Below are positions 17,809 to 25,750 of a stretch of DNA of 41,433 nt, piece by piece. Position numbers and translations under genes: made by a program. The stretch covers positions 1 to 41,433 of the forward strand of contig JALVWQ010000030.1 in the NCBI GenBank assembly GCA_027034975.1, read 5' to 3'. The DNA comes from Campylobacteraceae bacterium (GTDB lineage Bacteria; Campylobacterota; Campylobacteria; Campylobacterales; Sulfurovaceae). Below the pieces are notes generated by a model that was not told where the DNA came from, ran no database searches, and saw nothing but the letters and a program-made list of their open reading frames with translations. Every line of letters begins with the position of its first letter. Within the stretch, counting starts at the first letter, position 1.

Positions 17809-19747
17809 ATCTTTCAAGCTCCTCTTGCAGTTCGAGCAACTCTAAATATCGCTCGCTAAGTGTTTCGTATTCCTTTTGGGCTTGTGCGAGCTCTTGGCTT
17901 ACCTCTTGTAGTCCTTTTTGGTTGTAGCACTCTGGGTTGGCTAGACAGTTGTTAAGCTCATCTATTTTTGCTTCTAGCTCCTCTATTTTGGGTGGTAGTA
18001 GCTCTAAGTCTCGCTGCTCTTTGTAGCTTAGTTTCTTTTTAGGTTTGTTCTCTTTTTTTATCTCCTCTTTTGGAGCTTCTTGCAAGCTCTTCTCAAAGCT
18101 CTCTAAACCTTGTATCTCTTTTTCTATATCTAAATATTCGCTGTAGCTTTGGTGCGAAATCTCAATCTCGCCATCGCCTTTAAATATAAAGAGCTTTTGT
18201 GCCAATTTATCGACAAAGTATCTATCGTGGCTCACAAAAAGTAGGGCACCTTCGAAGCTGAGTAGCTTCTCTTCTAAAATATTAATTGTCTGAATATCCA
18301 AATCGTTTGTTGGTTCGTCTAAAATTAAGCAGTCGTACTTTTTGGTAAAGAGGAGGGCAAGTGCAACTCTATTCTTCTCGCCACCACTTAGCTGGAAAAT
18401 CTTTTTATCTAAATACTCTTTTGGGAAGAGAAAGTTTTTTAAGTAGCCATAAACATGCATATTTTTTCCATCTACAATAACTCTATCGCCTCCATCAGGA
18501 CAAAATGTCTCAATTAGAGTTGCATCATCTTTGAGCATCTCTCTATGTTGATCAAAGTAGCCAATGCTTAGTTCACCCTTCTTTATAACTCCACTATCTT
18601 GCTTTAATCTTCCAAGGAGAATTTTAAGAAGCGTCGATTTTCCACTCCCATTTGGTCCAACAATTGCTATTTTATCTCGCTGCAAGATTCTTGTAGTAAA
18701 GTTCTTTATCAACTCTTTGCCGGCAATTGTGTAGTTGAGGTTCTCTATCTCAAAGAGCATCTTCTTTTTAGCGACTATCTTCTCGCCTCTCCAGCTCTTC
18801 TTTTCGCGTTCTAGCTCTATCTTCATCTTGCGGATAAGGGTAGGGTTCTTCTTTGCTTGCTCTCGAAGTTCAAAGACTCTTCGCTTTCTGCCTTGGTTGC
18901 GTGTCTCTCTTGCTCGCACCCCTGTTGCTAACCACTCCTCTTCGCGTTTAAGCAGCCGTAAAAGGTTTTCATACTCCCTTTGCATCGACTGTAGCCGTGC
19001 CTCTTTTTGGGCTAAGTAGCTCTCGTAACCACCCTTGTAGCTAACAAGTTTTAAGTCTTCTACCTCTACAATGCGGGTTGCGATATGGTCTATAAAGTAT
19101 CTATCGTGCGAGATGAGCAAGAGAGTAAACTTCTCTTTGAGTAAAATCTCTTCTAAAAACTCTACCATATAGACATCAAGATGGTTTGTCGGTTCATCTA
19201 GTAGTAGCAGATCGGGCTTTTTTAAGATAAGCGAGGCAAGTGCAACACGCCGCTGCTCGCCACCAGAGAGTGAGGTTACTAGCCTATCTTCATACTCTTT
19301 GAGCTTAAACTCTTGCAGGGCTCGCTCTATCTTATTGCTGAGATCCCACGCATTGTGGTGGTCTAAGAAAGCAGTAACCTCTTCGTGCTCTTTTAAAATT
19401 GCTTTATCATCAGGATTTGTGGCAATTAGATTACTTAACTCTTCGTATCGCTTTTGTGCAGCTTTTAGGGTGCTTAGTTCTGCTTCTATCGCCTCTTTTA
19501 CGGTTGCCTCTTCGTCGAACTTTGGCATTTGGCTAAGCATAGCAATCTCTATAGATTTATCTCGAATAACCTTACCCTCATCGGGCTCTTCTTGCCCTGT
19601 TGCTAGCTTCATAAGTGTAGACTTACCACACCCATTTTGCCCAATAATAGCGACTCTCTCACCCTCTTCGATATGAAAGTTCAACCCATCAAAGATCTGC
19701 TTAACATCATACCGTTTTTTAATATCGTACATATCTATATATGCCAC
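17807..19747 (-). CDS. uup: ABC-F ATPase, Uup type
   Basis: This is a cytoplasmic tandem-ATPase of the ABC-F family without membrane segments; these act on ribosomes, and Uup affects precise transposon excision and branched DNA. Numbering is from GTG 19747, which has AGGTAGAG 5 bases upstream and matches the family N-terminus. Domain 1 has Walker A GQNGCGKST (36-44), signature LSGGEQRR (160-167) and Walker B LLLLDEPTNHLD. Domain 2 has GPNGSGKST, LSGGEKNR and LILDEPTNDLD. The last ~90 residues are a charged coiled coil as in Uup. A 30-residue longer frame upstream covers the heptad repeat and is not likely translated. Confidence 0.88.
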   Translation of the reverse strand: MAYIDMYDIKKRYDVKQIFDGLNFHIEEGERVAIIGQNGCGKSTLMKLATGQEEPDEGKVIRDKSIEIAMLSQMPKFDEEATVKEAIEAELSTLKAAQKRYEELSNLIATNPDDKAILKEHEEVTAFLDHHNAWDLSNKIERALQEFKLKEYEDRLVTSLSGGEQRRVALASLILKKPDLLLLDEPTNHLDVYMVEFLEEILLKEKFTLLLISHDRYFIDHIATRIVEVEDLKLVSYKGGYESYLAQKEARLQSMQREYENLLRLLKREEEWLATGVRARETRNQGRKRRVFELREQAKKNPTLIRKMKIELEREKKSWRGEKIVAKKKMLFEIENLNYTIAGKELIKNFTTRILQRDKIAIVGPNGSGKSTLLKILLGRLKQDSGVIKKGELSIGYFDQHREMLKDDATLIETFCPDGGDRVIVDGKNMHVYGYLKNFLFPKEYLDKKIFQLSGGEKNRVALALLFTKKYDCLILDEPTNDLDIQTINILEEKLLSFEGALLFVSHDRYFVDKLAQKLFIFKGDGEIEISHQSYSEYLDIEKEIQGLESFEKSLQEAPKEEIKKENKPKKKLSYKEQRDLELLPPKIEELEAKIDELNNCLANPECYNQKGLQEVSQELAQAQKEYETLSERYLELLELQEELER

Positions 19748-19791
19748 TGCTCTACCTTTTAGAAAAACTATCTGTATTTTAGCGAAATGTG

Positions 19792-19878
19792 AATAAGGGA
19801 GAAGGTAGAAGGGAGAAGGTTGAAGAAAAAGAGTCATAAAAAACCTTTACCCCTTCACCCTTCTCCCTTCCCCTTTGT
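19792..19878. repeat. Heptad-repeat hairpin (gagaagg type)
   Basis: Left arm units: aataagg, gagaagg, tagaagg, gagaagg, ttgaaga (19792-19826). Right arm units: cctttac, cccttca, cccttct, cccttcc, cctttgt (19844-19878). The arms pair imperfectly. It is the same purine/pyrimidine theme as the element at 4176-4247. It lies between divergent uup and the Ste24-like gene. Confidence 0.78.
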
Positions 19879-19925
19879 ATTTTAAGTAGTTTCTGCTATA
19901 TTTAGCAGCCAAGAAAGGAGAAAAT

Positions 19926-21170
19926 ATGTTAGAAGTATTCATTACAATATTTACAATCTATACCCTTATAAAAGTCTATGTAAGTGTTATGCAAATTGGC
20001 TACATTAGTGATGCAAAAAAGTTAGATCCAGTTTTACTACAACCTGCAAAGTATCAGATAGCAGCAAACTATGCAATTAAAAAAGAGAGGCTCGCCATTG
20101 CAGAGACTTTTGTTGAGTATGTAGTTTTTCTCTTTTGGGTCTATGGTGGCTTTAAGTACCTACAGCAAGCCCTCGGCATAGATAACGGCATACTCTCGAG
20201 TGTACTCTTTTTATTTGGTTTTTTTGCAATCAACTATATCTTAACCCTCCCACTAGAGGTTTACAGAGTCTTTGGTTTAGATAAAGCCTTTCACTTTACC
20301 AAAACAACACCGAAACTCTTTATTATAGACCAGCTCAAATCGGCTGCAATCTTTGCAGTAGTTGGGGGCATAATCTTTGCAATTTTAAGTTACATTGTAG
20401 AGAATTTCTCTAACTGGTGGCTCTGGTCGTTTGTGGTGATTTTTATATTTATAGTGCTTGTAAATATGCTCTACCCAACGCTTATCGCCCCAATCTTTAA
20501 TAAATTTAAACCACTCGATGATGCCCAGCTTAAAGCCGATATAGAAGGCATCTTAAAAGAGGTAGGTTTAAATAGCGACGGTATCTTTACAATCGATGCT
20601 AGCAAACGAGATGCAAGGCTCAATGCCTACTTTGGCGGGCTTGGTAAATCAAAACGAGTCGTACTCTTCGATACCCTGTTAGAGAAGCTTAACAGACAAG
20701 AGATCTTAGCAGTCTTAGGGCACGAACTAGGGCACTACAGCCACAAAGATGTCTTTAAAAATATCGCCTTAATGGGGCTCTTTTTATTTGCACTCTTCTT
20801 TATTGTCGGCAACTTACCAGAGTCACTCTTTTTAGAGCTAGGCTTAGTTGCTAATGGTGGTGCAAAAATTGCACTTATAGCTCTGCTGCTTCCTATATTT
20901 AGTTTTATCTATATGCCAATTATGGGCTTAGTAAGCCGCCATAATGAGTACGAAGCCGATAAATTCGGTGCAAAAATTGGAGGCAAAGAGAACCTAATCA
21001 ATGCACTCCTAAAACTAGTGAGCGAAAATAAATCCTTCCCACTCTCGCACCCACTCTATATATTCTTCTACTACTCGCACCCACCAATTATAGAGCGACT
21101 CAAAGAGCTAGGGTACGATGAGAGCAACAAAAACGATAGTGTAATCTTAGGCTTCCTAAATGATGCTTAA
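19926..21170 (+). CDS. M48 family zinc metalloprotease, Ste24/CAAX-protease type
   Basis: This is a 414-residue integral membrane protease. The zinc motif HELGH is in VLGHELGHYSHKD near residue 265, and the third ligand is in the NEYEADKFGA segment near 340. There are several hydrophobic segments (about 2-22, 62-85, 95-115, 142-165, 170-190, 285-305 and 320-340). The fold matches eukaryotic Ste24p, which in bacteria is likely a membrane protein quality-control enzyme since prenylated CAAX substrates are absent. The start has AAAGGAG 7 bases upstream. It overlaps prmC by 11 bases. Confidence 0.87.
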   Translation: MLEVFITIFTIYTLIKVYVSVMQIGYISDAKKLDPVLLQPAKYQIAANYAIKKERLAIAETFVEYVVFLFWVYGGFKYLQQALGIDNGILSSVLFLFGFFAINYILTLPLEVYRVFGLDKAFHFTKTTPKLFIIDQLKSAAIFAVVGGIIFAILSYIVENFSNWWLWSFVVIFIFIVLVNMLYPTLIAPIFNKFKPLDDAQLKADIEGILKEVGLNSDGIFTIDASKRDARLNAYFGGLGKSKRVVLFDTLLEKLNRQEILAVLGHELGHYSHKDVFKNIALMGLFLFALFFIVGNLPESLFLELGLVANGGAKIALIALLLPIFSFIYMPIMGLVSRHNEYEADKFGAKIGGKENLINALLKLVSENKSFPLSHPLYIFFYYSHPPIIERLKELGYDESNKNDSVILGFLNDA

Positions 21171-21975
21171 AAAAGCCCTCCTTTGGGCACAAAAAGAGCT
21201 AAGAGATGCTGTTGATCGCCCAAGATTAGAGGCAGAGATACTCCTCTCCCACATCCTCAATTGCCGCCGCGAAGAGCTAATACTCAAAGAGATAGAAGAT
21301 ATAGACTTCAACATTCTAAAACCCCTCATTGATCGCCGCAAGATGCAAGAGCCAATAGAGTACATCACAAACAAAGTAAGTTTCTACGACTTCGAACTCT
21401 TCATAGACAAAGGAGCCCTCATCCCTCGCCCAGAGAGCGAAATTTTGGTAGAGGAAGCCCTAAATCTAATTAAGCACTACAACATAAACAAAGTAGCCGA
21501 AATAGGAGTAGGCAGTGGAGCCCTATCGATTGCTATTGCAAGGCATAGTGAGGTTACGATAGAAGCTAGCGATATAAGCGACGATGCCCTAAAGATAGCA
21601 CAAAAAAATATAGACAATTTTAATTTAAGCGATAGAATAAAACTACACAAGTGCAGTATGGGTGAATGCTTCTCAGATTTCGACCTACTAATTAGCAACC
21701 CACCCTACATAGACCCAGACTTCAAACTAGAAAAAAATGTAGCCAATTTTGAGCCCCACACCGCCCTTTTTGCCCCTAATAAAGGGTTGGAGTTACTATT
21801 TAAAATATTAGAAGAGATCAAAAGTAAAGATATTCAATACGCAGCATGCGAAATGGGCTATGACCAAAAAGAGTCTCTTTCAAATTATGCTAAAGAGCTT
21901 GGCTTAAGTGGTAAATTAGAGTTTTATAAGGATTTGGCGGGGTTTGATAGAGGGTTTGTTTATGTTGGGGAGTAG
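21160..21975 (+). CDS. prmC: Release factor glutamine methyltransferase
   Basis: This enzyme methylates the GGQ glutamine of peptide release factors using S-adenosylmethionine. The 271 residues have the N-terminal helical domain (1-75) and the SAM loop EIGVGSGALSIAIA (about 108-121). The catalytic motif NPPYIDPDF is near 181. PRPESEILVEEAL (around 90) is also typical of PrmC. Two adjacent ATG codons (21160, 21163) lie inside the end of the upstream protease gene, with no strong ribosome site, so translation is probably coupled. Confidence 0.92.
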   Translation: MMLKKALLWAQKELRDAVDRPRLEAEILLSHILNCRREELILKEIEDIDFNILKPLIDRRKMQEPIEYITNKVSFYDFELFIDKGALIPRPESEILVEEALNLIKHYNINKVAEIGVGSGALSIAIARHSEVTIEASDISDDALKIAQKNIDNFNLSDRIKLHKCSMGECFSDFDLLISNPPYIDPDFKLEKNVANFEPHTALFAPNKGLELLFKILEEIKSKDIQYAACEMGYDQKESLSNYAKELGLSGKLEFYKDLAGFDRGFVYVGE

Positions 21976-21989
21976 GGATATTATAATTT

Positions 21990-22355
21990 TTAATTATTTA
22001 ATTTTTTTTGATATAGGTAAGAAAATATTATTGTTAATAGTATTATTGGTATTAGTAAATAGTTTTCATAAAATATAATTTTTTTAAATATAAAGCTACA
22101 TACTCCAAACAGGGAAACAAATACACCAGTCCATAAAATTAAAAAACCTAACATAAGTGATTTTTTATCGAAATATATTTTTTCATGAATATAATTTATT
22201 CCAAAAATAGTTACAATTATTGAAATAAGTTCATCCCATATATCGTAATTGCCATTACTAAAAATAATTATAAACAAAAAAGACACCACAGTAATTAAAG
22301 TACCATAATGATTATATTTGTCTATTTTTTTAATAAATATCCCTTTTTCTAACAA
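21990..22355 (-). CDS. Unknown small membrane protein
   Basis: This ORF of up to 121 residues has four hydrophobic segments (about 18-34, 42-54, 68-90 and 99-114) and very AT-rich codons. The only upstream start is TTG 22355, with no visible ribosome binding site, so the true start is uncertain or the gene may be a decayed remnant. I recognise no family. It lies at the edge of the AT-rich accessory patch. Confidence 0.4.
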   Translation of the reverse strand: MLEKGIFIKKIDKYNHYGTLITVVSFLFIIIFSNGNYDIWDELISIIVTIFGINYIHEKIYFDKKSLMLGFLILWTGVFVSLFGVCSFIFKKIIFYENYLLIPIILLTIIFSYLYQKKLNN

Positions 22356-22449
22356 GTATACAATTTTACTTCTTAAACTTTTAATCTAATATATACTTCT
22401 ATATACTTCTCTCTTCATTTTTTTTAGAAAAAAACGAAGCAAAAAAATC

Positions 22450-22586
22450 GCACAAGAGTCGAGATTTTCGGGAGCTTTGTTTAATCTCCGCTAAAAATGC
22501 AAAACTCAGCCTATGGCTTCAGACAGTTGCATTTTTTTAACGCTACAATTCAACAAATCTCTTTTTCCGAAAATCTCAAATTGTGC
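22450..22586. repeat. 137-bp imperfect palindrome, copy A
   Basis: It begins GCACAA and ends TTGTGC. Arms GAGATTTTCGG/CCGAAAATCTC (11 bp) and a degraded inner stem follow; the tip is AGCCTATGGCT. It is about 93% identical to copy B and the same length. Homology continues to the left (from about 22371) into a CTTCTCTCTTCATTTTTTTT flank. No ORF is convincingly encoded. Confidence 0.85.
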
Positions 22587-22592
22587 ATATAT

Positions 22593-22608
22593 AGCCAAGG
22601 TCTTGGCT
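22593..22608 (-). terminator. Hairpin after the lipoprotein gene
   Basis: AGCCAA-ggtc-TTGGCT lies directly after the stop codon of the minus-strand lipoprotein gene. No long T-run follows, so termination strength is uncertain. Confidence 0.45.
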
Positions 22609-22974
22609 TTATTGTAGATACCACCCTTTTGATTTCATGCAGTCTATTAATGTTGCTTGATATGTATCTTGTGGGAAAGCTGCATCTGCAGCAGCGACAC
22701 CAGCTAAAAAACCACCACCTGTACGGATTGGTCTAATATTTCCACTATATCTGCCAAAACCATTAGATTGTAAATTATATGAATAGCTTGTAGGCTGTCT
22801 ATAGGTTGTATGAATATTCGGTATTGACCTAGCTGCAATTTTACGGCAAGCTATTTTATCTTGATAAAACTGTTGTTTATTTTTGGTATTATGTTTCCAT
22901 GTTTGTTGCACACACCCATTTAATAATACACTGTAACTTAAAATTAACAGTGATATGATTCCTATTTTTTTCAT
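22609..22974 (-). CDS. Unknown lipoprotein
   Basis: This is a 121-residue protein. The signal peptide ends in a lipobox-like LLNGC with Cys21 as the probable lipid-modified residue. The mature part has QDKIACRKIA near 50, a tyrosine- and asparagine-rich middle, a glycine-rich FLAGVAAADAA stretch and a final DCMKSKGWYLQ. A C-terminal CMxxKGW-like ending is seen in several small outer-membrane lipoproteins of unknown function. The start is ATG 22974, with GAGGAGG about 6 bases upstream; a longer frame to 23070 lacks such a site and would overlap the next gene. It lies between the two palindrome copies. Confidence 0.65.
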   Translation of the reverse strand: MKKIGIISLLILSYSVLLNGCVQQTWKHNTKNKQQFYQDKIACRKIAARSIPNIHTTYRQPTSYSYNLQSNGFGRYSGNIRPIRTGGGFLAGVAAADAAFPQDTYQATLIDCMKSKGWYLQ

Positions 22975-23017
22975 AATGTTCCTCCTCTTGTTACATAATA
23001 CATATATTAAATTTAAT

Positions 23018-23440
23018 TTATTCAGAATAGATAAATTTTTCATTGCAAAAATCTTTGTAAAGTTCTTCAAAATTCATATATTTGATTGGATTTGCTTCGC
23101 CTTTTTTATAATATTTTGCAACAGATTTTTCTATAAAACAGTCTCTAATATCTAAAGCAACTTTACCTGTGAATTCTTTTCTTCCTTTTAAGCTAGGATC
23201 ATCTTGGAATGTTTTGTTTGTACGATAATAATAAGGTGTAGAATATGCTTTATGCCATTCGTCAATATAATAAACTTCTTTAATAATACCTTTATATATT
23301 GCAAATGCATATTTTACATTTTTGACTTTATTTTCATTTACTTTCCATACGCCACGAGACTCATCATACAATTCTTCCTTGCTCATATTTTCTCTAAAAC
23401 GTTTATTAATTTTGATAAAAATCGCATCTTGTTGTACCAT
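23018..23440 (-). CDS. Conserved protein of unknown function (140 aa)
   Basis: The start is ATG 23440, with AAAGGAT 5 bases upstream. The protein has no signal or membrane segment. The arrangement MSKEELYDESRGVWKV, then YAFAIYKGIIKEVYYIDEW, then GRKEFTGKVA reminds me of a small domain seen in many bacterial hypothetical proteins, sometimes next to nucleases, but I cannot name it. The aromatic-rich core and a conserved tryptophan might suit nucleic-acid or ligand binding; that is speculation. It sits between the two palindrome copies with the lipoprotein gene. Confidence 0.6.
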   Translation of the reverse strand: MVQQDAIFIKINKRFRENMSKEELYDESRGVWKVNENKVKNVKYAFAIYKGIIKEVYYIDEWHKAYSTPYYYRTNKTFQDDPSLKGRKEFTGKVALDIRDCFIEKSVAKYYKKGEANPIKYMNFEELYKDFCNEKFIYSE

Positions 23441-23510
23441 ATTTATCCTTTCACTACTCTCGTTACGAAATTGGATCTCGTAACGCATATGCCAAAAGTA
23501 TACAATGTTA

Positions 23511-23664
23511 GTTCTTAACTTTTAACTTAGTATAGGTTTCTCTCTTCATTTTTTTTCTCAAAGAGAGTGATGGCTAAAGCCACCGCTTCGCTTCACAAGA
23601 GAAAAAAACGAAGCAAAATTAGCAAATGCGGTTTGCGTAGCAAAAATTTCTTTAGAAAAAAATG
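23511..23664. other. Left flank of palindrome copy B with inserted mini-hairpins
   Basis: This stretch is homologous to the left flank of copy A (TTCTCTCTTCATTTTTTTT and AGAAAAAAACGAAGCAAAA) but holds two insertions. The first carries GTGA-TGGC-taaa-GCCA...TCAC (23567-23596). The second carries GCAAA-tgcgg-TTTGC (23622-23636). No gene is seen in 23441-23836. Confidence 0.6.
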
Positions 23665-23801
23665 GCACAAGAGTCAAGATTTTCGGGAGATTTGTTGAAT
23701 TTCCGCTAAAAATGCAAAACTCAACCTACGACTTCAGACAGTTGCATTTTTTTAACGCTACAATTCAACAAATCTCAATTTCTGAAAATCTCAAATTGTG
23801 C
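23665..23801. repeat. 137-bp imperfect palindrome, copy B
   Basis: Same termini and same length as copy A, with about ten substitutions. Its inner stem is better preserved: GAGATTTGTTGAATT pairs perfectly with AATTCAACAAATCTC. The outer stem GCACAA/TTGTGC and GATTTTC/GAAAATC also hold. The tip contains CAACCTACGACTTCAGACAG, followed by TTGCAT pairing with ATGCAA. Confidence 0.85.
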
Positions 23802-23836
23802 AGAAATAAAATAAATTTGCCGTAGATTTAAATAGA

Positions 23837-24079
23837 TTAAGCGACACTCTCTAAATTAAAATCTATAACTTCTATCATTCTGTTTTTGGTTTTGGCTTCG
23901 TTCACAATTGCTTCTAGTTGTTGCGATGTTGTATTATCTATCCACTCTTCTCCACAATTTGTGCAGATAGTTGCTGGGGTATTTCGTACAACAATTAAGT
24001 TTGTGCCTAAATCTACTGTAAAAGTTGTTGTAGAGTGCTCTTTATTGCCGTTGCAAATTGGGCATTTATTATTTTGCAT
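23837..24079 (-). CDS. YgiT-type zinc-finger antitoxin
   Basis: This is an 80-residue protein with the YgiT/MqsA N-terminal zinc finger: CPIC near residue 6-9 and CTNCGEEW near 39-46. A short helical tail follows. Unlike MqsA it lacks a C-terminal helix-turn-helix. It overlaps the upstream DUF4258 gene, the usual order for these toxin-antitoxin pairs. I chose ATG 24079, with AAGGAGG 4 bases upstream; a GTG one codon earlier is possible. Confidence 0.82.
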   Translation of the reverse strand: MQNNKCPICNGNKEHSTTTFTVDLGTNLIVVRNTPATICTNCGEEWIDNTTSQQLEAIVNEAKTKNRMIEVIDFNLESVA

Positions 24080-24386
24080 CACTCCTCCTTGTTTTAAAAT
24101 CTTCTAAAAAATAGTTGTTATCTGGAATATATGCAGTTATTACATATATTTTTATTTCAGTTTTATCTAAACTTGCTACAACATGTATTGGGTTATTTAG
24201 CTCATAAAAAAATAGAGCACTTTCAAAAGGTTTATCATCTTTATAGTGTTCTATTAGTTCACCTTTTAAAAGAACCTTAATAACATCTTGTCGACTTATG
24301 CCTCGCTGTAGCATCCGCTCTAATGAGTGTTTCCGCCACTCTATATTATTACTTGCAATAGCCTTGTGAATTAATTTTCTATTCAT
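24069..24386 (-). CDS. DUF4258 protein, probable toxin of a toxin-antitoxin pair
   Basis: This is a 105-residue protein with the DUF4258 pattern: HSLERMLQRGISRQDVIKVLLKGELIEHY, then a central strand set ESALFFYE, PIHVVASLD and IKIYVITAYIP. Members next to YgiT-type zinc-finger proteins are thought to be RNase-like toxins related to the RelE/HigB fold. The gene starts six bases after a perfect -10 box, so its mRNA should be leaderless. It overlaps the antitoxin gene by 11 bases. Confidence 0.82.
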   Translation of the reverse strand: MNRKLIHKAIASNNIEWRKHSLERMLQRGISRQDVIKVLLKGELIEHYKDDKPFESALFFYELNNPIHVVASLDKTEIKIYVITAYIPDNNYFLEDFKTRRSDAK

Positions 24387-24392
24387 ATAATT

Positions 24393-24421
24393 ATTATACC
24401 CAAGAAGTATCTAAGTGTCAA
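24393..24421 (-). promoter_or_regulatory. Consensus promoter of the DUF4258/YgiT pair
   Basis: TTGACA (24421-24416), a 17-base spacer and TATAAT (24398-24393) read toward the toxin gene. Both hexamers match sigma-70 consensus. The ATG follows the -10 box after only AATTAT, so transcription should start at or next to the start codon. Confidence 0.85.
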
Positions 24422-24541
24422 ATTTTAAATATAAGGTTATTGTTTGTTTTTAAAATTTCATTAGCTCATATTTTTTCTATCTCTGTTACTCTTTTTGCTA
24501 TAATTTAGGCTAACATAAATACCAAAGAGAGGTTGCCAAAA

Positions 24542-24820
24542 GTGGGGTGTGCTAAGTTTATTGTAAAAGGGAAGGTGCAAAGAGTTTACTATCGTAAATA
24601 TGTATCGCAAGCTCTAATGAAGGCTGGGTATATTGGGTTTGTAAAGAACTTGAAAGATGGCACCGTAGAGGTGACGTTAAAAACAGAACCGAATCAGAAT
24701 ATTTCGGAAGTTTTAGAGGTTTTAAATGCAGGTTCACCAAAGAGTGAAGTAAGCGGTATAGAGATGTCTATGTGCGACGAAGAGGTTCAGTTTACGAACA
24801 GTTTTGAAGTGAGGTATTGA
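24542..24820 (+). CDS. acyP: Acylphosphatase
   Basis: This small enzyme hydrolyses acyl phosphates. The 92 residues from GTG 24542 contain the phosphate loop GKVQRVYYR (10-18, catalytic Arg18) and GFVKNLKDGTVEV (32-44, Asn36). The usual Gly in VQG is Arg here (VQR). I prefer GTG 24542 because GAGAGG lies 9 bases before it; TTG 24533 abuts that site directly. It begins a same-strand run of small genes ending with apaH. Confidence 0.85.
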   Translation: MGCAKFIVKGKVQRVYYRKYVSQALMKAGYIGFVKNLKDGTVEVTLKTEPNQNISEVLEVLNAGSPKSEVSGIEMSMCDEEVQFTNSFEVRY

Positions 24821-24860
24821 TATAAGATGACCTAATACGATATAGATTGCAACTCTAAAC

Positions 24861-25178
24861 ATGCAAAAAAATTTTAAGATGATTCGTAATATCTTGCTCT
24901 CTTTTGATGAAATTAGAGAGGTAAAGAATGCGAACCAGACTTCGTATAAAGATACACTTGGTGTAGTAATTATGATGCGAACGAAAGGCGAGCATTTGGT
25001 TCTTACCTTTGGTAAAAGGTATTTACTTCAAGAGAAGTTTCCACAGTTGGTAGGGAGTGGTAAGGTTGTAAGACACCTCTATTTTAGAGAAAATGACACT
25101 ATAGATACTGAGCTTATAAGATCGATGATAGAGGAGAGTTTAATACTAAATATTGAACGAAGCGAGTTAAAAAGCTAA
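24861..25178 (+). CDS. DUF1801 family protein
   Basis: This is a 105-residue soluble protein matching the DUF1801 (YdhG-like) pattern by GVVIMMRTKGEHLVLTFGKRYLLQEKFPQLVGSGKVVRHLYF, cited here by position (about 29-75). The biochemical function is unknown for the family. No clear ribosome binding site precedes ATG 24861, and a second ATG lies six codons later. It sits 40 bases after acyP and 42 before the DUF4149 gene. Confidence 0.7.
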   Translation: MQKNFKMIRNILLSFDEIREVKNANQTSYKDTLGVVIMMRTKGEHLVLTFGKRYLLQEKFPQLVGSGKVVRHLYFRENDTIDTELIRSMIEESLILNIERSELKS

Positions 25179-25220
25179 TATTTAGCAAAAGTAGATAATA
25201 TCTCTCAAAAAAGGATTTCA

Positions 25221-25706
25221 ATGCAAGAGTTAAAGACGAATAGGTATTTTACAATAGTGTATCTGTTGATTTTAGGGGTAGTTATAGGGGCTAGTGTTTA
25301 TGCTGGTGCGGTGGTGGCTCCTGTTACTTTCCATAGCGAAGAGTGGTTAGGTGGTGAGCTTTTAAGTCGCTTTCAAGAGGGGCTTATAATGACGCACAAT
25401 TTTATTGGGCTGAAGTACTTTATTTTAGTTGGGATAGTTGCTGTATCTCTTTACGAGGGGTACCAATATAAGCGATTTAATAGAGATTTAGTAAAAACTT
25501 TGAGTGCACTTGGCTTTATTATGAGTAGTTTGCTCTTTAACTACTTTTATATGAGTAGTATTATTGATATGCAAAGCCAAGGCGAGAAGGTTGTAGAAAG
25601 CCCAATTTTTGAGAATATGCATAAAGGGAGTGAACTTGCTTTAACTTTTGTAATGATTTTTGCAATCATTTTATTTGTGAGAACTTTGCAAAAAGAACTT
25701 AAATAA
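25221..25706 (+). CDS. DUF4149 family membrane protein
   Basis: This is a 161-residue protein with four hydrophobic segments (about 10-33, 60-80, 92-110 and 136-155). The pattern GASVYAGAVVAPVTFHSEEWLGGELLSRFQEG at the end of helix 1 is that of DUF4149 membrane proteins. The function is unknown. AAAAAAGGA precedes the ATG. Its stop codon forms the first bases of a heptad repeat. Confidence 0.75.
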   Translation: MQELKTNRYFTIVYLLILGVVIGASVYAGAVVAPVTFHSEEWLGGELLSRFQEGLIMTHNFIGLKYFILVGIVAVSLYEGYQYKRFNRDLVKTLSALGFIMSSLLFNYFYMSSIIDMQSQGEKVVESPIFENMHKGSELALTFVMIFAIILFVRTLQKELK

Positions 25707-25738
25707 GCTAAGAGCTAAGAGCACAGAGCTTAGAGCGA
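25704..25738. repeat. Heptad repeat (agagcta type)
   Basis: Units: taagcta, agagcta, agagcac, agagctt, agagcga. The stop codon of the preceding gene is inside the first unit. The next bases TAAGGAG provide the ribosome site of the following gene. Confidence 0.8.
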
Positions 25739-25750
25739 TAAGGAGTTATT

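Noticed and set aside
19748-19837. A 30-residue N-terminal extension of the ABC-F protein.
   Set aside because: It is encoded by the left arm of a heptad repeat and is unlike the family start.
22497-22736. Plus-strand 79-codon ORF starting in palindrome copy A.
   Set aside because: It covers the palindrome and then runs antisense to the lipoprotein gene; copy B does not keep the frame.
24069-24386. Typical mqsRA toxin-antitoxin system.
   Set aside because: The upstream gene is of DUF4258 type rather than MqsR, and the zinc-finger partner lacks the MqsA helix-turn-helix domain.
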